A DNA stretch of 64,000 nucleotides from Elusimicrobiota bacterium (GTDB taxonomy: Bacteria > Elusimicrobiota > Elusimicrobia > Elusimicrobiales > UBA9959). The position numbers and the translations under genes are program-made. The notes beneath the pieces are model-generated. The model did not search any database. It saw only the letters and a list, made by a program, of their open reading frames with translations, and was not told where the DNA came from. Shown in pieces: positions 40,769-48,664 of this stretch. Each line of letters begins with the position of its first letter. Within the stretch, counting starts at the first letter, position 1. The stretch spans positions 123,495 through 187,494 of the forward strand of contig JAGVVD010000008.1 of NCBI GenBank assembly GCA_019135865.1, in the 5' to 3' direction.

Positions 40769-43561
40769 GTGTCCCGCAGCCGCATCATACCGCTACTGAC
40801 GCTGGCCCTCCTGCTGCCGGCCGCCGCCGCCGCCGACAATAAGGTCATAGTCCGGGATTTCGACTGGAAGGTGTACTCGACCGACCACTTCGACGTGCAC
40901 TATTACGCCGGGTCGGAGGGCTGGCACCGCTTCGCCGCGGACGTCCTGGAGGACGCCTACCGCACCACCGGCCTTTCGCTGAACCCCAAGCTGGACAAGC
41001 GCATCCCTTTCTTCCTCTACGCCTCGATAAACGACATGCAGCAGTCCAACATCGCCGACACCGGCGACGGGGTCGGCGGCGTGACCGAACCGTTCAAGGA
41101 CCGCTTCATGGTCTGGTCCGACGGCTCGCGCGAATGGCTGGAGACCGTCATCCGCCACGAGTTCGCCCACGAGGTGCAGTTCAGCCTGCTCATCGACGGG
41201 TTCTGGAAATCCGCGCGCATACTCAAGACGTTCATCTACCCGCTCTGGATGATGGAGGGCATCGCCGAGTACGCCACGGGCGACCGCGACCTGGCCGTGG
41301 AGGAAATGTACGTGCGCGACGCTGCGGCCGACGGGCGCCTCATGGAGCTCTGGCGCCTGAACCAGTTCGCGCATCTCAAGCCGCACCAGATCACCTACGC
41401 CTACAAACTGGGCGGCCAGGCCATGCGTTTCCTGGCCGAGCAGTACGGCGTGGACCGGGTCGGCAGGATGCTGGAGCTCTACCGCACCCGCTACGACGCC
41501 TCGTCGGTGCTGCTGCCGCTGGCCGGCCTGGACATCTTCGAGTTCGACCGGAAGTTCCGCGAACGCACGACGCAGAAGTTCCTGGCCCAGGCCGAAGAGG
41601 AGCGCCTGCGGGGGCCGGAGGCCTGGGCGGTCCCGCGCACGGCCAACGCCTATCCGGGCGTGCCCGAATTCAATCTCAGCCCGGCTTACGCGGCCGGGAC
41701 CCTGGCCTGGCTCTCCACCGGGGAGGGGCATCCTCCCGTCGTGAAGGCCCTGCGGCCCGGCGAGGAGAAGCCGCGCAGGCTCACGGGCCTCTCCGCCGGC
41801 GCGGAGAACATCCCCTACGGACGCTTCACCAAGCCGCTGCGCTCCCTCTCGCTCTCGCCCGACGGGCGCTGGGCCGTGTTCTCCGGCCAGCGCAACCACC
41901 GCGAGGGCATCTACGCCTGGGACCTGGAGACCGGCCGTTCCGCCCGCCTCGGCCCCGAAGGCCTGGAGGAGACCCGTCAGCCCTCCTTCTCGCCCGACGG
42001 CGGGCGGCTGGTCTTCGTCGGCATGAAGGGCGGTTTCAACGACCTCTACGAGATGGACTTCCGCGGCCTGGAAAAGGTCCCGGAGGCGCGGCGCCTGACC
42101 GCCGACGCGGACGACGAGTCGTCGCCGGTCTACGGCCCCGGCGGCGAACTCTGGTTCTCCTGCGAACTGCCGGCCTCCTCGGCCCCGGCGCGGGCGCTCT
42201 GTTCGCTGGAGCCGGGCGGCGGGAAGCGCGCGCGTCTCGTCCTGGACGGGTCCGTCTACGACCCCGCCGTCTCGCCCGACGGTTCGCGGGTCCTTTTCGG
42301 TTCGGACAGGGAGAACGTATTCGACCTTTACGAGTACGAACCGCTTTCCGGGACGGTGCGCCGCCTCACGCGCTCGCTGGGAGGCTCCTTCACCCCTTCC
42401 TGGGGAGCGGAGGGGGAGATCCTCTTCGCCTCCTTCCGGGGCGGGGAGACCCATGTCTACTCCGGGCGGCGGGGGGCCCTGCTTTCCGAGGAGGTGATCC
42501 CCGGCGCGCCGGCGGCCGCCGCCGCGCCGCCCCCGGCCTTCGGCGTGAACAGGCCTTACAAGTTCAGCGCCTCCACCGATCTCTTCTTCCCCGCTTTCCT
42601 GTTCTCCTCGCCCGGCGGGCTTTTCTGGATGAACTACTGGCAGGTCTCCGACATGCTGGGAGACCACCAGGCCGGCCTCTTCCTCAGTTACAATTCCGGC
42701 GCTCCTTATCTCAGCTACCAGCTGGACTACACCTACGGACCGCACAGGACGCAGTTCTATTTTCAGGCCGCCGGCCTCTCCTCCGACGACAACGAGGACT
42801 CCCTCTCGCTGGAGTACGACAAGCGCTGGAGCCGCCAGATCCTCGGCGCTTCCTATCCTTTCGACCGCTACAACAGCCTGGGGCTGTACCTGATCCGCAA
42901 GAACGAGAAGACCGACTATACGGAACTGGACTACTCCTACCGCGAGGACACGCGCGCCGCGCAGCTGGCCTATGTCCGCAACACCGCCAACGGCGTTTAC
43001 CTGCTGGCCAACCGCGGTTCGCGCCTGCAGCTGAACTGGATAAAGGCCGTGGACAGGCTGGGCGGCGACGAGAAATACGACGCCTACGTGGCCGAACTGA
43101 CCAAGTTCTTCCCGCTCTCGAAGCAGTCGGTCCTCGTGGACAGGTTCTTCGCCGCCGAGAGCGCCGGCAGGGACCGCCTGGAGTTCGACTACGGCGGCCT
43201 GACCGGCGTGCGCGGCTACGCGCGCCGCAACGAGGCCAACGAGAGCGGCCGCGTGCTGGTCAACAACCTGGAGTGGCGCTTCCCTCTCTTCGAGGACATC
43301 GATTACTACATGTGGTACATGTTCCCGGATTTCTACTTCAAAACGGTGTTCGCCAAACTGTTCGTGGATTCGGCCGTCCCGCTGCGGCCCGAGGGCTCCT
43401 GGCGCTTCAGCGGGAGCGACGCGATCACCTCGGTGGGCGTCGGCGTGAACGTGCACACCTTCGTCCTGCAGGCCTTCCCCCTGGTGCTGAGCCTCGATTA
43501 CGCGCGCCGGCTGGACGACGGCGGCTATATCGTCTATTTCTACCTCGGTCCGCTGTTCTAG
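40769..43561 (+). CDS. Outer-membrane protein fusing a zinc metallopeptidase, a TolB-type propeller and a beta-barrel
   Basis: 930 residues from a GTG, with a signal peptide (about 1-22, ending AAAAADN). Residues about 30-280 look like a gluzincin peptidase: HEFAH at 130-134 (HEXXH), with Glu163 in WMMEGIAEYATG as likely third ligand. Residues about 310-580 carry PD40/TolB-like propeller repeats (LSLSPDGRWAVFSGQ, FSPDGGRLVFVG, VSPDGSRVLFGSD). Residues about 610-930 resemble a BamA/TamA-type barrel with YGGLTGVRGYARRNE and a final aromatic YFYLGPLF. Peptidase activity is inferred. It is the last large gene of the division-to-envelope cluster. Confidence 0.85.
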   Translation: MSRSRIIPLLTLALLLPAAAAADNKVIVRDFDWKVYSTDHFDVHYYAGSEGWHRFAADVLEDAYRTTGLSLNPKLDKRIPFFLYASINDMQQSNIADTGDGVGGVTEPFKDRFMVWSDGSREWLETVIRHEFAHEVQFSLLIDGFWKSARILKTFIYPLWMMEGIAEYATGDRDLAVEEMYVRDAAADGRLMELWRLNQFAHLKPHQITYAYKLGGQAMRFLAEQYGVDRVGRMLELYRTRYDASSVLLPLAGLDIFEFDRKFRERTTQKFLAQAEEERLRGPEAWAVPRTANAYPGVPEFNLSPAYAAGTLAWLSTGEGHPPVVKALRPGEEKPRRLTGLSAGAENIPYGRFTKPLRSLSLSPDGRWAVFSGQRNHREGIYAWDLETGRSARLGPEGLEETRQPSFSPDGGRLVFVGMKGGFNDLYEMDFRGLEKVPEARRLTADADDESSPVYGPGGELWFSCELPASSAPARALCSLEPGGGKRARLVLDGSVYDPAVSPDGSRVLFGSDRENVFDLYEYEPLSGTVRRLTRSLGGSFTPSWGAEGEILFASFRGGETHVYSGRRGALLSEEVIPGAPAAAAAPPPAFGVNRPYKFSASTDLFFPAFLFSSPGGLFWMNYWQVSDMLGDHQAGLFLSYNSGAPYLSYQLDYTYGPHRTQFYFQAAGLSSDDNEDSLSLEYDKRWSRQILGASYPFDRYNSLGLYLIRKNEKTDYTELDYSYREDTRAAQLAYVRNTANGVYLLANRGSRLQLNWIKAVDRLGGDEKYDAYVAELTKFFPLSKQSVLVDRFFAAESAGRDRLEFDYGGLTGVRGYARRNEANESGRVLVNNLEWRFPLFEDIDYYMWYMFPDFYFKTVFAKLFVDSAVPLRPEGSWRFSGSDAITSVGVGVNVHTFVLQAFPLVLSLDYARRLDDGGYIVYFYLGPLF

Positions 43562-43607
43562 GGCGCTCCCGCGCGCGGCGGTATGCCGGAAGGCGGGGGG
43601 GATTTAT

Positions 43608-43615
43608 GATAGAAT
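43608..43615 (+). promoter_or_regulatory. Extended -10 element of the small membrane-protein gene
   Basis: TGA-TAGAAT ends 7 nt before the ATG, with no ribosome-binding site between. It suggests an independent, possibly leaderless transcript. Confidence 0.5.
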
Positions 43616-43622
43616 TTCACCC

Positions 43623-43952
43623 ATGTCACGTAAGAACCGCAAGCGCGCCGACGGCCCCCGGCAGGCGGGCGAAACGCCGCGCGGAGCCTACTTCGCGGCC
43701 GCGGAGCCGCCGGACGGCGGGGAAATAAGCCGCCCGGGCTGGCTCATCATAGCGCTTTCGGTCCTTACCGCGGCCGCCGGGTACTTCCTGCTCTCCAAAG
43801 CCGCCCCCGAAGGCCGCGATATATACTCCAACCTCTCTCCTTTCGTGATCCTGGCCGGTTATGCGGGGGTGGCAGTGGGGATAATGTGGCCGGCGAAGCG
43901 GGGGGAGGGGGGAAAAGCTCCCGCCTCCGCCGGCGAAAAGTCCCCGGCCTGA
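43623..43952 (+). CDS. Small membrane protein of unknown function
   Basis: 109 residues. A basic, Pro/Ala-rich N-terminal 38 residues are followed by two hydrophobic helices (about 40-58, GWLIIALSVLTAAAGYFLL, and about 72-90, PFVILAGYAGVAVGIMW), then a short Lys/Ala tail. I recognise no family. Both termini are predicted on the same side of the inner membrane. It is separated from the large outer-membrane gene by 61 bp and appears to have its own -10 element. Confidence 0.6.
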   Translation: MSRKNRKRADGPRQAGETPRGAYFAAAEPPDGGEISRPGWLIIALSVLTAAAGYFLLSKAAPEGRDIYSNLSPFVILAGYAGVAVGIMWPAKRGEGGKAPASAGEKSPA

Positions 43953-44063
43953 TCCAGCCCCTTTTTTCGCCTTTTTCAGCCCCCTTTTTTCCTCTTTTTC
44001 ATCACAACCCCCGCACTGGTCTTTTTCAGGACGCCTGGAAAAGGGTCGTCCCGCCTTTCTCTT

Positions 44064-44482
44064 ATACCATGAAAGCCCCGGGCCCCGGTCCGCCGGCTTT
44101 TCCGGGGCCTTTCATGGTATATTTCTTCTCCTCGAAATTCCGATGTCCCCCCGTCCCCTCCCGTTTTGCCGCCCGGCCGGGTCGCCAGGCGCTTTCATGG
44201 TATTTTCGATCGCGCCGTTCTTCGCCTCCCCCCTGCCCTTTCCGGGGCTTCTCTCCTTTCATGGTATTTTTGACCGTCCCTCTTTTGAGCCTCGTTCCTG
44301 GTCCTTTCCCCGGTCCGTGGCCGCCCGGGCTTTCATGGTATTTTCGGCCAGGCGGGGGGAGGGGGCCTATTCCGCTGCATAGGCCCCCCTGCCTTTCGCG
44401 GGTTTTCAGAAAGTTGGCAAGTTTCCGGGTTCTTTGGCGCCGGAGACCATGAAGCCAGGAGGGGGCCTTTCATGGTCTTTTT
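44064..44482 (-). repeat. Array of the motif AAAATACCATGAAAG (minus-strand sense), six to seven copies
   Basis: The plus-strand form CTTTCATGGTATTTT occurs at 44192-44206, 44256-44270 and 44330-44344; close variants are at 44109-44120 and 44467-44482 (GGTCTTTTT). Inverted copies at 44064-44075 and about 44443-44454 pair with neighbours to make two long hairpins (44064-44120 and 44445-44477). Spacing is irregular, 64-137 bp, with unrelated GC-rich spacers. The same ATACCATG motif forms the start of the adjacent minus-strand gene at 45366. The array could be binding sites for that gene's product. Confidence 0.8.
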
Positions 44483-44548
44483 GAAGTCGCCATTTTCAGC
44501 TTTCCGCCGGGATCTCCTGGTTTCACTTCTTCAAAAAGTTGGCAAGAT
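44410..44548 (+). repeat. Direct repeat pair AAGTTGGCAAG
   Basis: AAAGTTGGCAAGTTT near 44410 and AAAGTTGGCAAGATT near 44536 are separated by about 126 bp and flank the last motif hairpin of the array. Function unknown. Confidence 0.6.
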
Positions 44549-44589
44549 TTTTGCAATTTTTGGACCTGACCGGCGCTTGCCGGGGCTGG

Positions 44590-44790
44590 GACTATATATA
44601 AGGAGAGCGCTAAGAATAAATAACTATAAATCGTATTAGATTTGTATGAAAAAACATTGTGGAATAAGGCTTTTTGTGAAAATATTAAAAACATTTATAA
44701 CTTCACGCGGACTGGGCGCGGGGGATGGTTTAGTTAACATAATATATCTTATCGTAAGTTGTTCGATACGGAAGCGAAGAAGGCCCGGCG
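44590..44790. other. AT-rich island
   Basis: About 200 bp far richer in A+T than the rest of the window (for example ACTATATATAAGGAG, AATAAATAACTATAAATCG, ATATTAAAAACATTTATAAC, TTAACATAATATATCTTATC). No supported gene. It could be a cluster of promoters, a DNA-unwinding element or a foreign remnant. Confidence 0.65.
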
Positions 44791-44853
44791 GGGCTCTGCC
44801 GGGTATTGGATTATTCTCACGGCCCGTTCCGGATCTGCCGGACGGCCCGGCGC

Positions 44854-45366
44854 TTATTGGCTCCGGCTGTCGGCTATGGTCTTGAGTTTCATGGCGGCCG
44901 TCCAGGCCTTTTCCAGGCCTTTCCGGGTTATGGTGTAGGTCCTGCTTCGCTTGCTTCCGCTGGCGGTTATCAGCCCTTCCCTGATGTGCCTGGCGATGAG
45001 CCGGTCCAGTCTCTCCGGGGCGTACCCGGAGGCCTTTATGGCCTTCGACAGGGTTATGGCGCTGGTCTCCAGGCGGTTCTCCAGCAGGTGGTAGGCGGCC
45101 GTGAGGACCAGGAAGGCGTCCTCCGGGCCGATCTCCGGGCTCTTGTTGCGGAGCTGCAGCAGGCCGGCTTTTGTCGCGGTTATGGTCTGCCAGAGCCCCG
45201 GCTCCAGGCCGGGAGCCGCGGGTCCGGCCGCCGGCGTTCCGCCGCGCCCCGGCGCGGCCAGTTCCTCCATGAAACCGCGCTTCTCGCTGATTATGAAATC
45301 CAGCGGACCCTCGGCCTCGAATTCCGCGCCTGAAGGGTGTTTTATCCTGAGCTTATAGTTTTCCAT
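44854..45366 (-). CDS. Predicted winged-helix DNA-binding protein
   Basis: 170 residues; not a family I can name. The N-terminal about 30 residues are beta-like (NYKLRIKHPSGAEFEAEGPLDF), then a Gly/Pro/Ala linker. The C-terminal about 90 residues look like a winged helix: SAITLSKAIKASGY, PERLDRLIARHIREGLITASG (recognition helix and turn) and RSRTYTITRKGLEKAW (wing). The start codon lies inside AAAAATACCATGG, the motif repeated in the array at 44.06-44.48 kb, so autoregulation or array binding is plausible. It has its own strong promoter and a roughly 40-nt leader without a ribosome site. Confidence 0.7.
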   Translation of the reverse strand: MENYKLRIKHPSGAEFEAEGPLDFIISEKRGFMEELAAPGRGGTPAAGPAAPGLEPGLWQTITATKAGLLQLRNKSPEIGPEDAFLVLTAAYHLLENRLETSAITLSKAIKASGYAPERLDRLIARHIREGLITASGSKRSRTYTITRKGLEKAWTAAMKLKTIADSRSQ

Positions 45367-45413
45367 GGTATTTTTGCGCCGGTCATCGGCTCGCTGACGG
45401 GCTTTATGGCATT

Positions 45414-45442
45414 ATTCTAGCTTATATCGTGTTATATGTCAA
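45414..45442 (-). promoter_or_regulatory. Strong promoter of the winged-helix gene
   Basis: Minus strand: consensus TTGACA, 17-nt spacer, TAGAAT. The -35 lies among three GACATA repeats (plus strand TATATGTC, TATATGTC, TTATGTC) at roughly 10- and 20-bp spacing, which may be operator half-sites. Confidence 0.75.
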
Positions 45443-45479
45443 TATATGTCGGATATATGCCGTTCTTATGTCAACAGGC

Positions 45480-45500
45480 TGTGGATAAAATTGTGGATAG
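45480..45500 (+). promoter_or_regulatory. Two DnaA-box-like sites in direct repeat
   Basis: TGTGGATAA (complement of the perfect DnaA box TTATCCACA) at 45480-45488 and TGTGGATAG at 45492-45500, start-to-start 12 bp. They border an AT-rich stretch (45408-45478). DnaA-box pairs beside AT-rich DNA occur at replication origins and at DnaA-regulated promoters. Which applies here is not decided by sequence. Confidence 0.6.
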
Positions 45501-45695
45501 CAGGCTCTCCTGGCTGTTCTCATAGGGAAGATCGTGTATCCGGAGGAGCCCCGTAACGGCCCCTGCCGGGACCCCCGGATATCCCCAGGAGCGGCCTGTT
45601 TTTGAGCCCCGGAAGGGGGTAAAAACACCCCTTTTCTCCCCCTCCCGCCCCCGTTTTTATCGGTAAACAATGGGGGTGGCGGCGGATTCGCGGAG
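45501..45695. other. Intergenic stretch without recognised features
   Basis: GC-rich DNA between the DnaA-like boxes and the dispersed repeat. It contains a GGGGGTAAAAACACCCC imperfect palindrome near 45615-45635 followed by TTTT, which may be a terminator for plus-strand transcripts. No gene seen. Confidence 0.4.
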
Positions 45696-45877
45696 AAAAA
45701 CCCTTCGGAGCCGCGAGCTTACGGAGTATGCGCCGGAGCTGGCCGGTGGAATCACATCTCGAGGATGCGGAGGCGCATACGAGCGCTCGCGGCGAGAACG
45801 GGAAGCGCGCGTACGGTGTACGCGACGCTGTTTTTTCGCAGCGAACCGCCGACAGGCCCCCCCATAGGTGTTCCTTG
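45696..45877 (+). repeat. Dispersed repeat, copy 3 (longest)
   Basis: Shares AAACCCTTCGGAGCCGCGAG, GGCGAGAACGGGAAG, GCGC-TACGGTGTACGCGAC and CTGTTTTTTCGCAGCG with copy 1 (inverted, 6645-6770). The end module GAACCGCCGACAGG...CCATAGGTGTTCCTTG matches copy 2 (7147-7197). It carries about 57 bp not found in copy 1. The element seems non-coding and intergenic. Confidence 0.7.
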
Positions 45878-45905
45878 GGGCGGGGGCGGGAGGATGGTTA
45901 AGAAA

Positions 45906-45928
45906 AGGCCTCCCGGGGAAGGAGGCCT
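45906..45928 (-). terminator. Terminator downstream of the 46.0-47.3 kb barrel gene
   Basis: AGGCCTCC/GGAGGCCT stem (8 bp, 7-nt loop), followed on the minus strand by TTTTCTTAA. It lies about 45 bp after the stop codon. Confidence 0.8.
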
Positions 45929-45971
45929 GAAGAGCGGGTGCGTGTAACCCGGGTTACAGGGGCCGGGAGGG

Positions 45972-47270
45972 CTAAAAACTGGCCTGCACGTAGGCCGAAA
46001 GGAGCTTCGCCTTGTCGTCGGTGGGATAGAGGCCGCCGGGACTGAAGAACGCGTAGATGGCCTTGAGCGAGAGGTTCTTGTCCATCGGCCAGGTGACGGC
46101 GAAATCCAGCTCCGTGCCCAGCTGGCGGTTGCTGTCGTTGAGGTTCTTGGAGGCCCTGTACTTGAAATAATCCACCGACAGGGTCAGGCGCCTGTAGGGC
46201 ATATCCGCGCCGATATTGATGACATTGAGCCCCGAGACGCCGTCGGGCAGGCCGTTGACCGTGTCCGAGGTCTTTATGGTGTCGTAGAGGCTGGCGCCCA
46301 TTATGGCCCCGTAGCCGCCGCGCTCTATCCCCCCGTCGCTCTTCGCCCCGAAGGCCGGGAAAAAGGCCTTGTCCGTCCCCCCCGTGGCGTCGGGATTACC
46401 GCTGGAGCGGCCGTAGGCCAGGCGCAGCCGCGAGGAGCCGAAGAAGCCCAGCGGCTGCCGCCAGGAGCCCTTCATCATGAAGGCCGAGCCTTCGTAATCC
46501 ACCTTCGTGCCGTCGGTCTTTTTGCCCGAGCCGCCCTGCATGACGAACTCGCCGTCGAATTCCAGCTCGCCGCGGCCCATGAAATAACGGGCCCCGGTAT
46601 AGGAGCGGTTGCGCGAGGAGGCCGTATAGTCCAGGCCGTCGGCGTTGGAGGCTGTGTTCTCCCGGAAATAGTAGAACTGCCAGACGCCCTCCTTCGAGGG
46701 GTGGTAGAGGCTGGCGCCGAAGACGGTATAGGCCGCGGTCGATTTATAAGGGCGGAAGGCGAAAAGGTCGGTCTTGAAGCCGAAGAGGCTGTCGGTCTCC
46801 AGCAGCGCGCCGGGGAACCCCGTATCGCTGGACGCGAGCGTGATCCCCTGTCCCAGAGTGAAGTCCTGCCGGCCGAAGGTGGCGGTCAGGCCGCGGCGGC
46901 CGAAATTATAGATCTTCACGTAGGCGTTGCGCACGAAGGGCGAGCCGTTGACGCTCTCGTACTTGCCGACGCCGCCCTGGAACTGCGGGGCGGCCACCGT
47001 GCTGGAATTGCCGCCGGTGCCCAGGCTTTGGAAGACCACGCCCAGGTCCATATGGGAGAGCGGCCTGCGGGGCAGGGCTATGTCCTTGACCACGAAGCCC
47101 AGCGAAGCCCGCTCGGTATAGACGGTCTGGCTGTTGCGCGAGTCGATATAAAGGAGGTCCTCGTAGGAGGAGGCTTTTATGCGTATGTCGGAGATTATGT
47201 CCAGTTTGACGGCCCCGGCAGGGGCGGTCAGGAGCGCTAAGGCCGCGCAGGAAGATAAGAGGCGCTTCAT
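45972..47270 (-). CDS. Outer-membrane beta-barrel protein
   Basis: 432 residues with a signal peptide (MKRLLSSCAALALLTAPAGA). The mature chain alternates strand-like segments with aromatic girdles (YVKIYNFGRRGLTATFGRQDFTLGQG, SAFMMKGSWRQPLGFFGSSRLRLAYG) and ends in a beta-signal-like LLSAYVQASF with terminal Phe. The GRQDFTLGQG segment recalls alginate-export and other porin-like barrels, but the substrate is unknown. A TGT-TATAAT extended -10 lies 8 nt before the ATG without a ribosome site, suggesting a leaderless transcript separate from the upstream porin. Confidence 0.82.
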   Translation of the reverse strand: MKRLLSSCAALALLTAPAGAVKLDIISDIRIKASSYEDLLYIDSRNSQTVYTERASLGFVVKDIALPRRPLSHMDLGVVFQSLGTGGNSSTVAAPQFQGGVGKYESVNGSPFVRNAYVKIYNFGRRGLTATFGRQDFTLGQGITLASSDTGFPGALLETDSLFGFKTDLFAFRPYKSTAAYTVFGASLYHPSKEGVWQFYYFRENTASNADGLDYTASSRNRSYTGARYFMGRGELEFDGEFVMQGGSGKKTDGTKVDYEGSAFMMKGSWRQPLGFFGSSRLRLAYGRSSGNPDATGGTDKAFFPAFGAKSDGGIERGGYGAIMGASLYDTIKTSDTVNGLPDGVSGLNVINIGADMPYRRLTLSVDYFKYRASKNLNDSNRQLGTELDFAVTWPMDKNLSLKAIYAFFSPGGLYPTDDKAKLLSAYVQASF

Positions 47271-47278
47271 CGGGATTT

Positions 47279-47287
47279 ATTATAACA
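47279..47287 (-). promoter_or_regulatory. Extended -10 element of the barrel gene
   Basis: Minus strand TGT-TATAAT (perfect -10 with TGn extension), 8 nt upstream of the ATG. No clear -35 hexamer; the terminator of the upstream porin occupies that area. Confidence 0.55.
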
Positions 47288-47301
47288 AAATAGCCGAGCC
47301 C

Positions 47302-47342
47302 AAAATAAAAACCCCGGGGTTTCGAGGCCCCGGGGCTTTTAA
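47302..47342 (-). terminator. Terminator of the major porin-like gene
   Basis: Minus strand GCCCCGGGG-N8-CCCCGGGGT stem followed by TTTTATTTTG. It lies 20 bp after the stop codon. Confidence 0.88.
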
Positions 47343-47362
47343 TCTATTAACCTTTACGGTTA

Positions 47363-48664
47363 TTAGAACTTGACGTTGAACGCCGCGCCGACCAGGGACA
47401 GGGTGTCGTCGGTCGCCGCGCCGGAGTAGTCGCTCTCCGGCATGAACATGGCGTAGTAGGCCTTCACGCCGACGTTCTCGCTATGCTGCCAGTTGGCGCA
47501 GAGATCGAACTCCATGCCGTAGGTGTCATAGCCGATGGAGACGCCGTTGAGGGTGTCTTCGGTCGGAGAGAAGTTGAGGAGGCTGGCCTTGAGGGTCAGC
47601 TTCTCCTGCGAAGCGGGGGTCCACATCGCGCCGATGTTCCAGGTGGTCAGGTTGCTGATGCCCGCGCCGCCGGGAACGCCGGTGATGAAGTTGCCGCCCC
47701 AGATGAGACCCGGGCGATAGTCGGACTGGATGCTGTAGAAAGCCTCGACATCGTCGTCCGTGGTGTTATCGTCGCCGGAACCGTAGGCGTACTCGCCCTT
47801 CAGGACGAGCTTGCCTTTGAGGTCCATCTCGTAGGAGGCGTTGGCCAGGAAGCCCATGCCGCTGTAGTCGTTCATGCCGGCCGCGCCGAGGGCGGAAACA
47901 TTGTTATTGTTCTTGCCCATGTTCTTGGCGAATTCGGCGTGATACTTGAAGCCCTTGACCATGCCGTCGGCCTTGACGCCGATGGCCTGCAGGCGGTCAT
48001 TGGAGCCGGCGACATTGCCGGCCTGGGTGTTGTTCTGGTACACATAGGCGCCCAGCGTCATGTCGTCGGACATGTTGTACTTGGCGGTGATACCGGCAAC
48101 ATCCTCGTCGCTGTCAGGGGTCGCAACGTTGTCGTTGGTGTCCTTGGCCAGCAGGAAGCCCAGGTGCAGCTTGTCCCAGCTGTAGCCGGAGGACCAGCCG
48201 TCCAGGCCGGTCACGCCCAGACCGTTAGCGGACCAGCCGCCGTAGTTGTAGGGCATGCCCTGGGGGCCGTAATAGATCATGAGGTCGCCCTCATTGCCGT
48301 AATACTGGCGGCCCAGTTTGTGGTCCATGCCGAACACGCCCTTGAGGTTCAGGTAAGCCTGTTCCACATCGAGCAGGGTGGTTATGGTGTTCACGTCCTG
48401 GGAGCCGTCGCCGTACTGGCGGTCGCTCTTGACTATGGAGACCACGGCATCGGCGTCCTCGTTCAGGTCGAAACCCATGTTGACCTGCACGCGGGTGTTG
48501 GTGTCGTTCTCCTTGTCCTTGGCGCCGTCATTGTAGTCCATGTTGCGGACCTGGTAGGCGTTGACTTCCACCTTACCGTCGTACTTGAAGTTCTTGAGCA
48601 GCTCGGCGCTGGCGATGTTGCCAGTGAGCGCGAGCAGCGCAAGTATCGCTATCAGTTTCTTCAT
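47363..48664 (-). CDS. Porin-like outer-membrane protein
   Basis: 433 residues with a classic signal peptide (MKKLIAILALLALTGNIASA). The mature part is acidic, rich in Asn, Asp, Gly and Tyr, with many alternating strands (VEQAYLNLKGVFGMDHKLGRQYYGNEG resembles the porin turn DAYVGLxGxFGxxxxGRQ) and ends SLVGAAFNVKF with the terminal Phe needed for BAM recognition. Codon use and the strong promoter, long leader and terminator suggest an abundant protein. It is preceded by a good GGAGGAG ribosome site. Likely a general or solute-specific porin. Confidence 0.85.
   Translation of the reverse strand: MKKLIAILALLALTGNIASAELLKNFKYDGKVEVNAYQVRNMDYNDGAKDKENDTNTRVQVNMGFDLNEDADAVVSIVKSDRQYGDGSQDVNTITTLLDVEQAYLNLKGVFGMDHKLGRQYYGNEGDLMIYYGPQGMPYNYGGWSANGLGVTGLDGWSSGYSWDKLHLGFLLAKDTNDNVATPDSDEDVAGITAKYNMSDDMTLGAYVYQNNTQAGNVAGSNDRLQAIGVKADGMVKGFKYHAEFAKNMGKNNNNVSALGAAGMNDYSGMGFLANASYEMDLKGKLVLKGEYAYGSGDDNTTDDDVEAFYSIQSDYRPGLIWGGNFITGVPGGAGISNLTTWNIGAMWTPASQEKLTLKASLLNFSPTEDTLNGVSIGYDTYGMEFDLCANWQHSENVGVKAYYAMFMPESDYSGAATDDTLSLVGAAFNVKF

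Larger units (their letters stand above)
43953..44853. other. Long intergenic region: pyrimidine-rich tract, motif array and AT-rich island
   Basis: About 900 bp without a convincing gene. In order: a C/T-rich tract (about 43960-44015) with several runs of five or more T, the TTTCATGGTATTTT motif array (listed separately), a pair of AAGTTGGCAAG repeats, then an AT-rich island. Short frames here either read through the repeats or use AT-rich low-complexity sequence. Confidence 0.6.

Noticed and set aside
44062..44262. 66-codon minus-strand frame starting at a repeat copy
   Set aside because: It only links successive ATACCATG repeat units and has no other protein feature.
44064..44482. CRISPR array
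   Set aside because: Repeat core is 12-15 bp, spacing is irregular (64-137 bp), two copies are inverted, and no cas gene is nearby.
44470..44694. 74-codon minus-strand frame with signal-peptide-like start
   Set aside because: Hydrophobic residues come from the AT-rich island; the frame reads through the motif array and lacks a ribosome site.
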